A stretch of DNA of 64,000 nt from MGBC114844 sp910585855 (GCA_965646165.1 CBFFYP010000010.1:1-64000); one strand, 5' to 3'. Shown: positions 16,847-26,786, counted from the first letter of the stretch. Notes: generated by a model from the sequence alone, not told the origin. Translations and numbers: made by a program.

Positions 16847-18064
16847 AAATGATATCCTTGTTGCCGAACCAACTGTTTCAAGGAGTGAATTACAATATCT
16901 GATTTTAACTGTGTTTCGACTTTTTTGACGAAAATGGTATAAAATACCTGCTGTCTTATCTGTTCACTGAGGGCAAAACGAAATTCCTGTACACTTTCTG
17001 ACTGGTATTTTGCGAAACTACTATCTTGATATGGAAGCATTTTCATTGCACCGTATGTGATGTTGATTAAGTTTACCAGCATCTCAATGCCTTTCCTGCT
17101 TCGTACCATATAGCTGCAAAGTGACCAGAACGTTTTTTGTTCGTAGTAACTAACCTCTATGTTCCATCTGAATATATAGAAGCAGTGGGATAAACTGCAT
17201 ACGGCTGCTGTCGGTCTGATTCAGCGGGGATTTTTCCTGCCATGCGCAGAAAATTTCTAGCTGTTCCGGAAAGACTGTGCTGAAAAACAGCCTTCTAGTT
17301 CCGGCATTTTTTTCCGGGGATGTTACATATGCAAGGACTTTCCTTTTTCCAAAGATATTGGTAAGTACATGACGTACTGCCATATAGTAATCGCCGATCT
17401 TTTCGCTGGACAATACAAAATCGTCCTGTATAGATAGCTTTTTCCCATGTGATGCAGGTCGCCCTCTTTTTCCAGTCGGCTGTGGCGGAAGGTCATACAG
17501 GACAGAATCCGACCTGGCATTCCCTATAAGGTCCAGATTTTTGTATTCATCCACGACACAGACCCGATCTTTTTTTACATACCAGCTGTCACAAAGGAGG
17601 ATAACATTTTTCTTGCGGCTGAATTCCTGCATTACCTGGCGCACCATAGATGCGGCTAGTTCCAGCTTGGATTCCTTCTTCTGCCACATACGGTATTCGA
17701 GTGGGACAGAAAGATAGCGGAACCTGCCCTTATTCCACACCGGGACGCAGAGCATCAGGCTCACAAAACAGTGACCGTTAAGATAATTCGAACCATTATG
17801 TGCTGCATGGTCAAAAAGCTTTGATACCTCTTCCAATTTTTTGCCAAACTTTGAAACCATGGTATCATCCATACAAAGAAAGACAGGCTGTGACTGTAGT
17901 TTTTCGGGTATAAGCTTTAGCGCCATGGCTGCAGTAACATTCATGAACTTGGAATAATCAGCTTTTGCATAAGAACATGCATAATAAAATGCATTTAGCG
18001 ATTTTTTTGTAATTCCAGACAAAAAATGTCTATACAGTAACCGAATGGAATCAGCTGATTCCAT
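16843..18064 (-). pseudogene. Frameshifted DDE transposase (IS4/IS701-like)
   Basis: The frame from 18064 (MESADSIRLLYRHFLSGITK) contains FLCMDDTMVSKFG, NVILLCDSWYV and conserved IGNARSDS blocks of IS4/IS701-type DDE transposases. Near 17175-17200 the frame shifts; the correct continuation, YIFRWNIEVSYYEQKTFWSL, appears in the next frame and runs on to the stop at 16843. The reading frame also stays open upstream of 18064 to about 18180, but no standard start codon occurs there, so the true start may be lost too. I could not find clear terminal inverted repeats. Confidence 0.7.
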
Positions 18065-18223
18065 AGCAAGGATAGATAATACCAGCAGAAACAGGGTTTC
18101 AATAGTTGGTGCAGAAAAAGTTTTAAAATAAATATAAAAATAACGGTACAGTCTACCAATCAGGTTACTTTTGTTGTATAATAAGTTTAACGTATAAGGT
18201 CACTCTATTTCGTATGATTTAGT

Positions 18224-18679
18224 GTGCAAACTTATATGAGAAGTAAGGCAAAACATGATGAATGGCAGAAACTGTTACAGTGCAAGCAGATTGTTTTGAA
18301 TGGTGCAGATGATTTGGAGGAAAACTTTAAGAAAGTGCAAACTGAGATGGATTCTATTATTGGCAGAACAGTAACCGTAACGGTTGACAGACCATTGGGC
18401 AGTTACCACCCTGAATATAAGATGATATATTATCCCATAAATTATGGGTATGTAGAAGATATTATGGCACCAGACGGAGAGGAACAGGATGTTTATATAT
18501 TAGGTGTAGATGAAGCTATAGATAAGTTCTTAGGAACGGTTATTGCAGTTGTACATAGAAATGATGATGTGGAAGAAAAATGGGTTGTTGCACCTGCGGG
18601 AATAACTTTTACGAAAGAAGAAATCAGGAAGCAGATTCATTTTCAGGAACAGTATTTTGATAGTGAGATTGTGATTTGA
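18224..18679 (+). CDS. Inorganic-pyrophosphatase-like protein
   Basis: The family region starts at ATG 18347 (residue 42 of the full frame): MDSIIGRTVTVTVDRPLGSY, PINYGYVEDIMAPDGEEQD, VIAVVHRNDDVEEKWVVAP, FQEQYFDSEIVI. This is the short (about 110 residues) Firmicutes family annotated as inorganic diphosphatase, with acidic clusters able to bind metal. Whether it hydrolyses pyrophosphate is uncertain because the classical signature is only partly matched. The 41 residues before (MQTYMRSKAKHDEWQKLL...) are not part of the family as I know it and may be a fused remnant; ATG 18224 has no good ribosome-binding site, and neither does 18347. A deleted relative lies at 7484-7651. Confidence 0.65.
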   Translation: MQTYMRSKAKHDEWQKLLQCKQIVLNGADDLEENFKKVQTEMDSIIGRTVTVTVDRPLGSYHPEYKMIYYPINYGYVEDIMAPDGEEQDVYILGVDEAIDKFLGTVIAVVHRNDDVEEKWVVAPAGITFTKEEIRKQIHFQEQYFDSEIVI

Positions 18680-18681
18680 AA

Positions 18682-18852
18682 ATGCTGCTTACAAATTATC
18701 AAGATTTTGTGCTTGACGTTACTGATATAAATAATAATGCTATTAAATGTTATATGAGTATCGGGTTTGAGGAATTTAAGCGTATTCCAGAAAAATACAG
18801 TAAGCAAAAAGGTTTTAATGAGAAGATTTTTATACGGTATTGTAGCAAATGA
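18682..18852 (+). pseudogene. GNAT acetyltransferase C-terminal remnant
   Basis: A 56-codon frame reads FVLDVTDINNNAIKCYMSIG followed by FEEFKRIPEKYSKQKG, the motif-B end of a GNAT enzyme. The acetyl-CoA loop that should precede it is absent. It begins two bases after the pyrophosphatase-like stop, so gene ends have been joined directly. Confidence 0.6.
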
Positions 18853-18915
18853 AAGCAATTAACAAAATTTCAGTTTATAGAACTGGATAAATCAGGATTT
18901 GAGAAAGGAAAGATT

Positions 18916-19290
18916 ATGAAAAAACGTTTGGGTATTTTGTGTTCTTTAATATTTGTTTTATCATTAACAGCGTGTGGAGCAGATTTTGACGGTAGCCGAA
19001 CAGGAAATAATAATGAGTTTGTGATGGACTATAAGGTATTTAATAAAACTGATTTTCAAGATTTAATTGTTGAAAAAGGAGATACTATCCATGCGGAAAT
19101 TATTGTTGAGGGTGGTAGCTTATCATTTAAGATTCAGAAAGATGATGAAGTACCTGTCTATGAAGGTGAAGATGTTTACTTTTCTAATGAATTTGATGTT
19201 GATATTGAAGAAAGTGGAACGTATACAGTTTCAGTAACCGGTGAGAAAGCGAAAGGAAGTGTCCGCTTTACAGTAGTTACTAATCAATAA
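18916..19290 (+). CDS. Small secreted lipoprotein of unknown function
   Basis: A 124-residue protein with a lipoprotein signal peptide: MKKRLGILCSLIFVLSLTAC, with the lipobox LTAC and cysteine 20. The mature part is rich in Asp/Glu and beta-strand pattern (YTVSVTGEKAKGSVRFTVV), suggesting a small beta-sandwich on the outer face of the membrane. No enzymatic motif was seen. GAGAAAGGAAAG precedes the ATG. The last 125 bases are duplicated at 4391-4518. Confidence 0.75.
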   Translation: MKKRLGILCSLIFVLSLTACGADFDGSRTGNNNEFVMDYKVFNKTDFQDLIVEKGDTIHAEIIVEGGSLSFKIQKDDEVPVYEGEDVYFSNEFDVDIEESGTYTVSVTGEKAKGSVRFTVVTNQ

Positions 19291-19295
19291 GCAAA

Positions 19296-19381
19296 TTATA
19301 GAAAACTTGGATATGAAATCATTCCGAATTATGGTTAATATAAAGATATGCCCGATTCCATTTGTATGAAAAAGAAGTTGT
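19296..19381 (+). pseudogene. GNAT acetyltransferase tail, second remnant
   Basis: The frame RKLGYEIIPNYG, stop, YKDMPDSICMKKKL is the typical last 28 residues of a GNAT enzyme (a Gln codon has become TAA). It lies between the lipoprotein gene and the right GNAT repeat. Confidence 0.5.
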
Positions 19382-19388
19382 AAATTTC

Positions 19389-19900
19389 TAGTTTGTTTGA
19401 TTGGAAAATTGGAGGTTGGAAAAATAATGGAAATTTATATCAGAAATGCAAGATTAGATGAATATAGAGAAGTAGAATTAATAATGAAACAGGTTCAACA
19501 AATGCATATTGGCTGGCGACCAGATATTTATAAATATAGTGAAATGGTGTTGCCTATGGAAATATATGAGCAGGCAGTTAAGGATAAAACTTTTTTTGTT
19601 GCAGAACAGGAAGGGAATATAGTTGGTATTTTGTTTATTGTATTTCGTCATATAGAAAGCCCAAATCAAATGACAAGAAATATTATTTTTGTTGATTCTA
19701 TGGCAGTAGATGAGAAATATCGTGGGAGAGGAATTGGACATGCATTTTTTGATTTTCTTAAAGAATTAAGAAATGAAAAAAGATGTGATGGGATTGAATT
19801 ACAGGTAAATGCAAAAAATAAAGCTGCCTATGAAATGTATTTAAACTATGGGTTCACTGAGAAATCTATCAATATGGAACTTTTATAATTTTAGTATTCA
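19389..19900 (+). repeat. Right copy of the ~520-bp direct repeat (pairs with 6600-7120)
   Basis: Same orientation and nearly identical sequence as 6600-7120, including the leader TAGTTTGTTT...GGAAAATT and 12 bases past the GNAT stop (TTTTAGTATTC). Recombination between the copies would remove about 12.8 kb. Confidence 0.9.
19427..19888 (+). CDS. GNAT acetyltransferase, copy 2
   Basis: This 153-residue GNAT enzyme differs from the protein at 6647 by two residues (Glu14, Gly26). It has the RGRGIG acetyl-CoA loop and the NKAAYEMYLNYGF motif. ATG 19427 follows GGAGGTTGG by about 8 bases; an upstream in-frame ATG at 19397 precedes the ribosome-binding site and is unlikely. Substrate unknown. Both copies are intact, so either could supply the activity after deletion of the block between them. 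Confidence 0.85.
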   Translation: MEIYIRNARLDEYREVELIMKQVQQMHIGWRPDIYKYSEMVLPMEIYEQAVKDKTFFVAEQEGNIVGILFIVFRHIESPNQMTRNIIFVDSMAVDEKYRGRGIGHAFFDFLKELRNEKRCDGIELQVNAKNKAAYEMYLNYGFTEKSINMELL

Positions 19901-19902
19901 AT

Positions 19903-20028
19903 AAATGGCTGAAACAGCAGTCAAACGAGAATGTTTTATATCCTATAACATTACTGGACACTTCTGATATTTCACCTATACAGGCTGCTGGAATGGTTGA
20001 TAATTGGATTATGGAAAAAATCTTATGA
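19903..20028 (+). pseudogene. Tail of an unidentified gene
   Basis: The frame KWLKQQSNENVLYPITLLD, then TSDISPIQAAGMVDNWIMEK, ends at TGA 20026-20028. It resembles the end of a small P-loop kinase but is too short to name. The next gene starts 22 bases later. Confidence 0.35.
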
Positions 20029-20050
20029 TTGGTTTGTGGAGAATATATTA

Positions 20051-20782
20051 ATGGTATACAAATATTGTGAAGATAGGAATTTTGAAGATTTGGCAAGTGG
20101 AAAAGTTATAGTTCATAGAGCAGGCTATCCTAATTTTCCGGTAAGGCTTGCACAAGAAATATTTAGTAGATGTTTACATCATTTAGATAACCCAGATAGT
20201 GTATGTATTTATGATCCTTGCTGTGGCGGCGGTTATCTGCTAACAGTACTTGGCTTTTTAAATTTTGAAAGAATAAAGACGATAATAGCTTCTGATATAA
20301 GTGATGATGCTATACAACTTACCAGCGAGAATTTAACGTTGCTTGATAAAAATGGGCTTAAAAAAAGAATACGGCAAATAAATGATTTATTATCATTACA
20401 TAATAAAAACTCACATATCGAAGCACTAAATAGTGCAACCAATTTATTGGAAATATTGGTAAATTCAACACATGAAATAGAACGCAAAGTGTTTAAAATA
20501 GATATTTTATCAAAATTTCCATTAGATAATTCCAATTTTAAAGCAGATATTATATTTACAGATGTTCCATATGGAAATCTTGTCGAATGGCAGAATGGAA
20601 ATAAAGATAATATCAATTTGTTGGATCAGCTATTACCAGTAACAAAGGAAAAAACTGTAGTTGCTATATGCTCAGATAAGTCACAAAAATTTCAGTCCGA
20701 TAATTTTCAAAGGATGGAAAAACAAGTAGTAGGTAAACGTTTGTTTCAAATATTTAAATTAGTGAATTTCAGATTAACGTGA
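20051..20782 (+). CDS. AviRa-like 23S rRNA methyltransferase
   Basis: Starting at ATG 20051 the protein has 243 residues, opening MVYKYCEDRNFEDLASGKVI. The S-adenosylmethionine pocket is VCIYDPCCGGGYLLTVLGFL (residues about 54-73), with IIASDIS as the acidic loop and ADIIFTDVPYGNL as the catalytic-type motif. This is the pattern of AviRa, the guanosine methyltransferase that gives avilamycin resistance by modifying 23S rRNA. Homologues in gut Firmicutes are common but their drug spectrum is untested. ATG 19997 is also in frame but overlaps the preceding relic and is less likely. It may be a resistance cargo gene of the island. Confidence 0.65.
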   Translation: MVYKYCEDRNFEDLASGKVIVHRAGYPNFPVRLAQEIFSRCLHHLDNPDSVCIYDPCCGGGYLLTVLGFLNFERIKTIIASDISDDAIQLTSENLTLLDKNGLKKRIRQINDLLSLHNKNSHIEALNSATNLLEILVNSTHEIERKVFKIDILSKFPLDNSNFKADIIFTDVPYGNLVEWQNGNKDNINLLDQLLPVTKEKTVVAICSDKSQKFQSDNFQRMEKQVVGKRLFQIFKLVNFRLT

Positions 20783-21030
20783 CAGTAAATAGCTTAAAAA
20801 TGTGATATTAGGTGCGAATGAATGTTCTTAAACTTTATTTGCAAAATCTTTATCAACCGTTTGCGATGCGGCTTGTTTTTTTCGGTCATACTAAAAGCAT
20901 ATGGAAATGAAGGGGATAAATCAAAGTATCTTCTGATCGTTGACTATGGCGGAGGTTATGTGATTCCTATAATGGAACGATATCGGATGTATATGTTCCT
21001 ATCAAAATTAAAATAGGAGTATATAAGGAA
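20783..21030 (+). other. Intergenic stretch with broken frames
   Basis: Short frames such as LLIVDYGGGYVIPIMERYR, and in another frame DSYNGTISDVYVPIKIKIG, suggest a decayed gene end. I cannot identify the parent. AGGAG at 21014-21018 is the ribosome-binding site of the next gene. Confidence 0.25.
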
Positions 21031-22176
21031 ATGGATGAAAAAACGATAAACAGTTTAATTGAGAAATTGGATAAGAAACAGCTGCAGGAGCTTATCACAT
21101 ATATTGTCAGCGTAAATGAGTCTGCTAAAGAGTTGCTGCTTCATTATTGCCAAAAAAAGGAGTCAGGTGTAAAGACAGATAACTATGCAATGATAATTGA
21201 AAGCAAAATACAACAGAATTGGAAGATTGCAGCAAGGATTATTGAAGAATTTGATATGTATGGCGGCGGTTCTGAGTCAGACGAAAAGGATGCCTGTGCG
21301 GCACTTGAGGAAATGATAAAATTGTTGGAAGATAATGAGATATCGTGGATTGTAAGAAAAGAAATATTAGATGAAATGCTTGAATTTGTGGCATCTGACA
21401 ATAGTGGTTTTACAGATTATTTGGAATTGGCAGCTTATTATAGGAAGAATAATGATAAGGCGATGGCTTTAAAAATTGTATTGGAAGGGTTAGATAAGGC
21501 GAAGGGAAGATTAGACGAAATATATAAATATTTGTTTCAATATTATGAAGAGAATAAAAATGAAGCAGCATTAGAAAAGTTATATGCAAAATCAGAAAAA
21601 AGAAACAGAAATCAGGATACAATAACGGAATTAATGTATCAGTATTATCAGAAAAAAGGAAACTATGGAAAGCAGAAGGAAATGTTATTAAAGTTGTTAT
21701 CATGTTGTGACAACAGAGAATTGTGCAAATTTTATCAGAAATGCAGACAGGATTTATCGAATGAAGATTTTAGAAAAGAAGAACCTGCTATTTTGAATAT
21801 AATAAAGAACCGTAATTTATCCGCTTATTTTGATATCCTTATGGATAAAGGAGAAACAAAAGAAATTATTGAATATCTTACACAGCATCAGTCGTACAGA
21901 TTTTGGAATTTAGATCAGGGACATTATTTCAGTAAACGCTTATCTGATGAATATCCACAAGAAGTGGTTGATATGTATTGGAAAGAGGTTGCTTTTTATG
22001 TTGGTTTAGGTAGAGAAAAGAATTATGCTTATGCAGTGGAGGTGTTAAAAGAAATTCAGACGATTATGAAAAGGAACAAGTGGACAAATGAATGGAATAA
22101 CAGATATAAGATATTTTTGGAAGAACATAAGAGAAAAAAATTATTATTAAAAGTATTGGAAAGTTTTAAAGCATAA
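21031..22176 (+). CDS. Alpha-helical repeat protein resembling the C-terminal part of SWIM zinc-finger proteins
   Basis: A 381-residue, almost entirely helical, Lys/Glu-rich protein. The N-terminal MDEKTINSLIEKLDKKQLQEL and the later YLELAAYYRKNNDKAMALKI, YYQKKGNYGKQKEMLLKLL and EVAFYVGLGREKNYAYAVEV look like TPR-type helical pairs. The same helical module follows the SWIM zinc finger (CxCx-CxH) in larger proteins, but no Cys/His cluster is present here, so this may be the shorter DUF-type version. No enzyme motif. A strong terminator follows, so it ends its transcription unit. Function unknown. Confidence 0.55.
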   Translation: MDEKTINSLIEKLDKKQLQELITYIVSVNESAKELLLHYCQKKESGVKTDNYAMIIESKIQQNWKIAARIIEEFDMYGGGSESDEKDACAALEEMIKLLEDNEISWIVRKEILDEMLEFVASDNSGFTDYLELAAYYRKNNDKAMALKIVLEGLDKAKGRLDEIYKYLFQYYEENKNEAALEKLYAKSEKRNRNQDTITELMYQYYQKKGNYGKQKEMLLKLLSCCDNRELCKFYQKCRQDLSNEDFRKEEPAILNIIKNRNLSAYFDILMDKGETKEIIEYLTQHQSYRFWNLDQGHYFSKRLSDEYPQEVVDMYWKEVAFYVGLGREKNYAYAVEVLKEIQTIMKRNKWTNEWNNRYKIFLEEHKRKKLLLKVLESFKA

Positions 22177-22293
22177 AGGAAAAGTAGGGCTGATATTGTT
22201 TTTCATAATATAAGGGATTGTTTTTGACAGAGATCAGGTAAAGAAAATTGGTGGAAGAGATAAAAGAAAAAATAAAGTTAAAAAATGATATTT

Positions 22294-22340
22294 AAATCCG
22301 CTTATAGAGCAGATAGAAGCTGGCTATAAGCGGATTTTTT
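22294..22340 (+). terminator. Rho-independent terminator
   Basis: AAATCCGCTTATAG pairs with CTATAAGCGGATTT around a loop of about 18 bases, followed by a T run. It lies about 120 bases after the helical repeat gene and could also stop readthrough from the opposite side (surface protein gene, minus strand). Confidence 0.85.
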
Positions 22341-22418
22341 ATGTACAAAGTTGATATGTAGAAAGGAATTGTTATACGGGGGATGCCTTGTACATTATTT
22401 TGTGCAGTTTTTATAATT

Positions 22419-25400
22419 TTATGGATTTTCGATCCAAACTCCATCGGAATTCACATAGTAGTTATCAATCCATGTATCGGTTAGTAATGTACCTTCTTCA
22501 TTGAAGTAATACCATTTGCCGTTGATAAGCTGCCATCCGGTATACATTTTGCCTTTTGTTCCGTCTGAAATTGGATTGAGGTAGTACCAGTGATTATTGA
22601 TAAACTGCCATCCGATACACATTTTGCCTTTTGTTCCGTCTGAAACTGGGTTGAGGTAATACCAGTGATTGTTATGGAGAAACCATCCAGTTATCATATA
22701 GCCTTGATTGTTGAAATAGTACCATTCAAAAGTGCCTCGTAAGGAAGCTGATACCATGTGTTCGAAAGCCATGAACCGTCTGGATTTTTGCACCACCATC
22801 CAGCTTCATCCTTTATCCAAGAATCATCATTATAGGCTATTAAATCAGTAGTAACAGGATTATCTGTTTGATTTACGTTTTCATTGCTATTTGGATTTTC
22901 ACTTACATTTGAATTGCTATTGCTGGAACTTTCGTCATTACTGCTGGAACTATCATTATCATCGGAACTGTCATCGTCATCATCAGAACTATTATTGTTG
23001 TTATTTCGAACTTCTAATCTAAAATTCTGTGCAGTACGCTTTAATTCTTTATTTTCGTCCTTTCCTACACGGAACTCCGCTGCAATCGTATTCGAGCCAC
23101 TTACAGTTTTATTCTCAAATGTCTGACTTCGAATAGTAATTCTTGTACTACCACTATCTGCTAAGTAATCTTCTCCACCGACTAATTTTTCACCATTCAG
23201 CCAAAGAGCGATAAACTCTCCATACTCACCAGAAGAAACAAATAATTGATCATTTGTATTATTTAAAATATAGTTATAAGTTCCTCTTTCTTGACCGATT
23301 GGTTGTTCAATAATATAACCTTCATCAGATGCTGTATAAACATTGGCATTGGTATTATCATTTACAATTAAAGTTAATTCCGCATTAGAAGATCCAAATT
23401 CGGAACTGCTATTAATTACTTCTAATGTAATTGGGAATTCACCAGATTCCAACGGAACACCATATAATTCTCCATTACGTCTTAACTCCATACCCTTTGG
23501 CAAAGAACCTTCTTCAATCGCATAACTCACTTGATTCCAGCTATACTTGTTATTATTCTGAATCATCGTACCATACGGAACATATTTTACGGCTGCAGGA
23601 AGTTCTTTTGTTACAATACAAGGATCTCCGACTGTACCAGTTAAAGTTAAAACCATTAAAGTCGTATCATTTGATTTAATCGTTAATGTACCAGAAATTT
23701 TTGCACCGTCTGGAATATCATCTTTTGCCTGAACACGAATCTTTGCTAGATTTTGTAATTCTCCATAATCAGTTGTTTTTTCTATATCATTAAATCCTAA
23801 TAAATCAAACGTCCCATGAAGTGTCCAATAATCATTTAATTCAATTACATCCGATGTCAATTCTACCGATAAAGAAGGAATACTATTTTTTCCTGCATTA
23901 ATCAGTAAAATATCATGTTGATAATTGTGATATCCATCCAAAGAAACTTCTCGTGTAGAATAAATAACATTATCTTTTATTTCCGTGTGTGAACTGCTAT
24001 CTTCTAAACTATTGATATAAAGTTCATTTGTTTCATCATTTGCTTTTAAAATTCGAAGCCAATAATTTTTTGAAGCACGTCCGCTTTCTGCAGATACTGT
24101 ATACTGAACGAAACCTTTTGAAAAATCATGAAGACTTTCACCACTTACTTCTGGAGAACTGCTTCCTTCTGCATATAATTTCGCACCATAGTAAATATTA
24201 AATTGTGGTGCTAACTGTGTTAAATCCACATCTTCTCCCACCAAAACAGTCAAATACTCAAATTCAGAATAAGAATCTTCGCTATTTGATATAGTATAAT
24301 GAGGAACGGATTTTCCATTACTATCCTTTATTCCAGTAAAAGTCAGCTCTGTTATATCATTAAATCGATCCGCATCTATCTCTTCTTTTATTTCTTCATG
24401 ATAACTAGAAACTTTACCTGTTTCTGTTTTAAAGCAAAATTGATAAATTTCTTGCTTTTCCTCTTCATCATTGCCTACAAAAATACTAACATAAACTCCT
24501 TGGCTATAATCTGCCGGATATCCTTCTTCACTAAATAAAGATTCTTTTATATCTTTTGCATTTGCTGCTGTAGCTTCTGCTATAGAAGAATATTTTCCAA
24601 TATAAGCAGCCGTTACATCAGAAGAATAATCTATATTAACTATACCATTTTTATAGTAAAACAATTTTTGATGATAAATACCATTTGCCGCATATTCTTT
24701 ATATAAAGTATAAGTGACATATCTACATCCATCTTTTATAACAGAAGTATCTTTATATACAATTGTAATCGGTTTTGTTCCTACCCTAAACTCTAAATCT
24801 CTATCAATTCCATTACTCCTAGTGTATAAGTAAAGATCTACTGGTAAACAGCCGATAACTTGTTCTGTTTCATTAAAAACAACGATTGTAATCCAAAAAT
24901 CTTTATTTCTTTGTATTGCATATCCAGTATCTATTTGTGATAAATCTGCATTATAGATTTGATCTGTAATTTCTACCCCTGAGATTGCTTCGGAAGCAGA
25001 TTTATATTTTCCTTCATAGATTTTAACACTTTTAAAATGCGGCTCAGGAAATATAGATGGATTAATCGTTAATTTCATGTAAACTTGTGGAAAATCTTTT
25101 ATATCATTATACAAAACATATGTTCTCAATTTATCTCGAAGCCAGTTATTCTCTAATATATTAATATTTGTACGATTTCCCGTTTCATCTTGAACACAAA
25201 GTGTTGGAATAAGCCAATCTTTTGATTCTTTTGTTTTAACTGTTACAAGATAGCGAATGTTTTTCATATTAAGCTGATCTGCATCTCCAACAATCATTTC
25301 ATATGTCGAATAACTCGTATTATTTTTTAAATCAATAATATCTCCCGAATTTATAATCTGAGAACCATCTAGCCATACTACTTTATCGGTATCTTTCAAT

Positions 25401-26374
25401 GAATTTTCTCCAGTAAAGATAGAATAAAGAGATACCATAGTAAGTTCCACTGGTGTATAAGAAGTTAAATCTACCGTTAACTTAATTTCCTCTAATGGCA
25501 ATAAAGATAATTCATCTGCTCCATCTTCATCCACAAATTCTTTTTCTTCTGGATATACAGTCACAATATCTCCTGCAATATTAAGGCTCATTTGAGTAAC
25601 AACTGTACCATCAAAATATGCAGATACATAAAAGGTATGTCCCCCTATTTCAATACTGTCATCTGGAGAAAGAAACCACTGATTTGTCACTTCTCCCTGA
25701 TAAGTGAATTGTACTTCATACGGAAAAAATGGATTTTCTTCTGGAATTTGAATGGTATAACTATCATCCTCTTCAAAGCAAGCATCCCCCAATTCTCTCT
25801 CAAAAAAATCTTCTTTACTGACAACATGATATACTTTTTTGCCAGTATTAAATAAAACTTCTTCTGTTGACTTTATTTCTTGAGTAGAAGAAGATTCCTC
25901 CTCTGTAGTAGTTTCCTGAACAGAAGAAGATTCCTCCTCCGTAGTAGTTTCCTGAACAGAAGAAGATTCCTCTTCTGTAGTAGTTTCCTGAACAGAAGAA
26001 GATTCCTCTTCTGTAGTAGTTTCTTGAACAGAAGAAGATTCCTCCTCTGTAGTAGTTTCCTGAATAGAAGAAGATTCCTCTTCCTTGGTAGTTTCCTGAA
26101 CAGAAGAAGATTCTTCTTCCTTAGTTATTTCTTCTGTGGTTTCATTTTCAGAAGATTCTTCTTCCGTTAAAGTTTCTGAGTCTGTTACAGACTCTTGTTT
26201 GGTTTCATTTTCTGACGTAAGTTCTTCCGGTTCTACTTGAACTACATTTGCCGGAGTAGTTTCTGCAGTTTTTTGGACACCTGCGGCAAGCAGTGTTGTG
26301 CCGGATTGTGCCAAAAAGGAAGCTGCAAGTGTAACTGCCAGAAATTTTTTGAGTTTTCTTTTGAGTTTTCTCAC
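22419..26374 (-). pseudogene. Large secreted surface protein with wall-binding repeats, one frameshift
   Basis: Reading from ATG 26374 (AGGAGG upstream), the protein starts with a signal peptide (KKFLAVTLAASFLAQSGTTL), then an acidic Ser/Glu/Thr region with seven 12-residue repeats (about 83-166), about 900 residues of beta-rich, Ig- or cadherin-like modules, an Asp/Ser/Asn linker, and C-terminal aromatic repeats of the choline-/glucan-binding type (GWFLHNNHWYYLNP, GWQLINGKWYYFNEEG). The frame breaks near 22735-22736: losing one G from a GGG run puts the last five aromatic repeats out of frame (LPYEALLNG instead of YEGTFEWYYF). The restored product would be about 1318 residues and bind the cell wall non-covalently. 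The frameshift may be real, phase-variable, or a sequencing error. Confidence 0.8.
25877..26128 (-). repeat. Seven 36-bp tandem repeats inside the surface protein gene
   Basis: Each unit encodes 12 residues of the type TTTEEESSSVQE, giving a highly acidic stalk after the signal peptide. Units 3-6 are identical in protein and nearly so in DNA, which favours slippage and copy-number change. Confidence 0.9.
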
Positions 26375-26410
26375 GTTTTTAATATCCTCCTATTTTTTTG
26401 TTTTGAGTGA

Positions 26411-26510
26411 TTTTTGCCGTTTTTTAGACAGATACTATTCACTCATTTTTATTGTAAATGCGAAATTGCCGCATATTACCAAGTTAGACAAAAAGCATTG
26501 CTGTAAAAGT
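26411..26510 (-). pseudogene. Decayed 3' end of a second kinase gene
   Basis: On the minus strand the frame reads GNMRQFRIYNKNE, stop, IVSV, stop, KTAKITQN, clearly matching the kinase C-terminus at 26787 (GNMRQSCIYNKNELIALAQK...KITQN). Two stops show it is dead. It lies directly upstream of the surface protein start, so a kinase paralogue once preceded this gene. Confidence 0.7.
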
Positions 26511-26547
26511 ATAAAAGTATTCTACATAGGATATCAGATTAGAGGAA

Positions 26548-26703
26548 TACATAGCGAAAATTCAAAGAGAGGTCTACACAGGGTCATCATTTCCTGTCGG
26601 CACTTAGATGCTGTATTTTAGCATCTTAGTGTCCGCTACGAAGAAATGCTAAGCGAAAGCGGCTCGGAGTAGACCTCTCTTTGAATTTTGGCGTCCCCCT
26701 CCA
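26548..26703 (-). repeat. Structured dispersed repeat, copy A
   Basis: Outer stem: 21 perfect pairs between 26557-26577 and 26670-26690. Inner hairpin of the AGATGCT/AGCATCT version. Core contains the shared GGAAATGATGACCCTG. Oriented minus, 84 bases after the stop of the minus-strand kinase gene. Confidence 0.85.
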
Positions 26704-26786
26704 AGCAACTACATAAAAATATAAACAAACCTTAATATCAAATTTAACCTCAAAACCATAAATCGAAATAAATATCCCTCTATATT

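Noticed and set aside
22884..24538. Several plus-strand frames across the surface protein gene
   Set aside because: All are antisense shadows of a long, repeat-rich minus-strand gene and have low-complexity products.
25880..26170. Open frame with repeated RRRFLLCSSFLN-type units on the plus strand
   Set aside because: It is the antisense of the acidic tandem repeat in the surface protein and has no ribosome-binding site.
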